A stretch of DNA of 64,000 nt from Marinomonas sp. THO17 (GTDB lineage: Bacteria > Pseudomonadota > Gammaproteobacteria > Pseudomonadales > Marinomonadaceae), in NCBI RefSeq assembly GCF_040436405.1, contig NZ_AP031575.1, forward strand, positions 3,785,501 to 3,849,500, read 5' to 3'. The translations under genes were made by a program, and so were the position numbers. Shown here piece by piece: positions 63,716 to 64,000 of the stretch (its first letter is position 1; each line of letters begins with the position of its first letter). A model generated the notes under the pieces. The model was not told where the DNA came from. It did no database searches and worked only from the letters and a program-made list of their open reading frames with translations.

Positions 63716-64000
63716 ATGATGAATCTTAATCAGTTTCCCGAAGAAATGTCTGTCGTTTGTCAGACCTATCTAGCAGATTATCTAAAGAGCTTACCCAAAT
63801 TTAAAGCTGAGCAATATTCTTCGTTTAGTGCGGACTATTTTTGTGCGGATGAGGTTAACGCTAACCTTTGCGCTGAACTGATTTTGTTAGGCGAAAAGCG
63901 TGCTTCTTGTAGTATGGCCCATTGGTATTATCAGGAAAATGAAGTCTATCCCCAAGTTGGGCATCTACAAGTGGTCACCAACTGGCAAGGTCAACCTGTG
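63716..64000 (+). CDS. ASCH-domain protein, 5' part only
   Basis: The frame runs from ATG 63716 to the right edge of the window without a stop, giving 95 residues. After a helical start (LADYLKSLPKFKAEQYSSF) it shows the ASCH pattern: FCADEVNANLCAELILLGEKRASCSM, then a YPQVGHLQVVTNWQGQPV strand pair. ASCH domains have a PUA-like fold and probably bind RNA or modified nucleosides; some have amidohydrolase activity. It follows ypeA after 15 bp. Confidence 0.8.
   Translation, partial: MMNLNQFPEEMSVVCQTYLADYLKSLPKFKAEQYSSFSADYFCADEVNANLCAELILLGEKRASCSMAHWYYQENEVYPQVGHLQVVTNWQGQPV

Overview
The window reads as chromosomal DNA of a marine gammaproteobacterium, most likely an Oceanospirillales member close to Marinomonas. 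This is inferred from gene content and order: metG next to rsxABCDGE-nth with a long lysine/alanine-rich RsxC tail, the rnt/motY/argG neighbourhood, sodium-type MotY, cydABX-cydDC and a CqsA-type autoinducer synthase. No database search was possible. No rRNA, tRNA, insertion sequence or CRISPR array was recognised.

Layout. 0-4.3 kb: small metabolic and GNAT genes, metY, and a lipoprotein with a hydrolase fold but no catalytic residues. 4.3-11.0 kb: the complete cytochrome bd operon cydA-cydB-cydX-cydD-cydC behind an FNR/ANR-like site. 11.0-13.0 kb: several copies of a dispersed intergenic repeat, a hexanucleotide microsatellite and a BrnT/BrnA toxin-antitoxin pair between 31-bp direct repeats. 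13.0-17.9 kb: a run of single small ORFs, all on the + strand, separated by imperfect palindromes. One of these (15063-15176) has the layout of an integron attC site, so the run looks like an integron cassette array whose integrase is not in the window. 18-31 kb: accessory genes including a MbnH/MauG-like di-haem protein, a Na/Pi cotransporter, three GFA proteins (two in the cassette run), several acetyltransferases, an octanucleotide repeat tract, two decayed genes, and an AraC regulator divergent from a flavin monooxygenase. 31-37 kb: rnt, motY, argG, then ribokinase plus nucleoside hydrolase. 38-44 kb: an omega-aminotransferase and a quorum-sensing locus (CqsA/LqsA synthase convergent with a membrane histidine kinase and a separate response regulator). 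44-57 kb: core genes nth, rsxEGDCBA, metG, apbC, dcd and a CobW-type GTPase. 57-64 kb: a soluble chemoreceptor fused to a periplasmic-binding-protein fold, a nitroreductase/LysR pair, a NAD/5'-nucleotidase lipoprotein, a YpeA-type acetyltransferase and the start of an ASCH-domain gene.

How the genes work together. Cytochrome bd and its CydDC exporter form one module for low-oxygen respiration. Rsx/Rnf couples ion gradients to ferredoxin or SoxR reduction, and ApbC is an Fe-S carrier. Ribokinase plus nucleoside hydrolase makes a ribonucleoside salvage pair. CqsA, the sensor kinase and the response regulator form a predicted alpha-hydroxyketone signalling circuit arranged as in Legionella Lqs, with the receiver on a separate protein, not as in Vibrio CqsS. 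The most notable items are this signalling locus, the cassette array, the transmembrane-free chemoreceptor/binding-protein fusion and the hydrolase-like lipoprotein that lacks its nucleophile.
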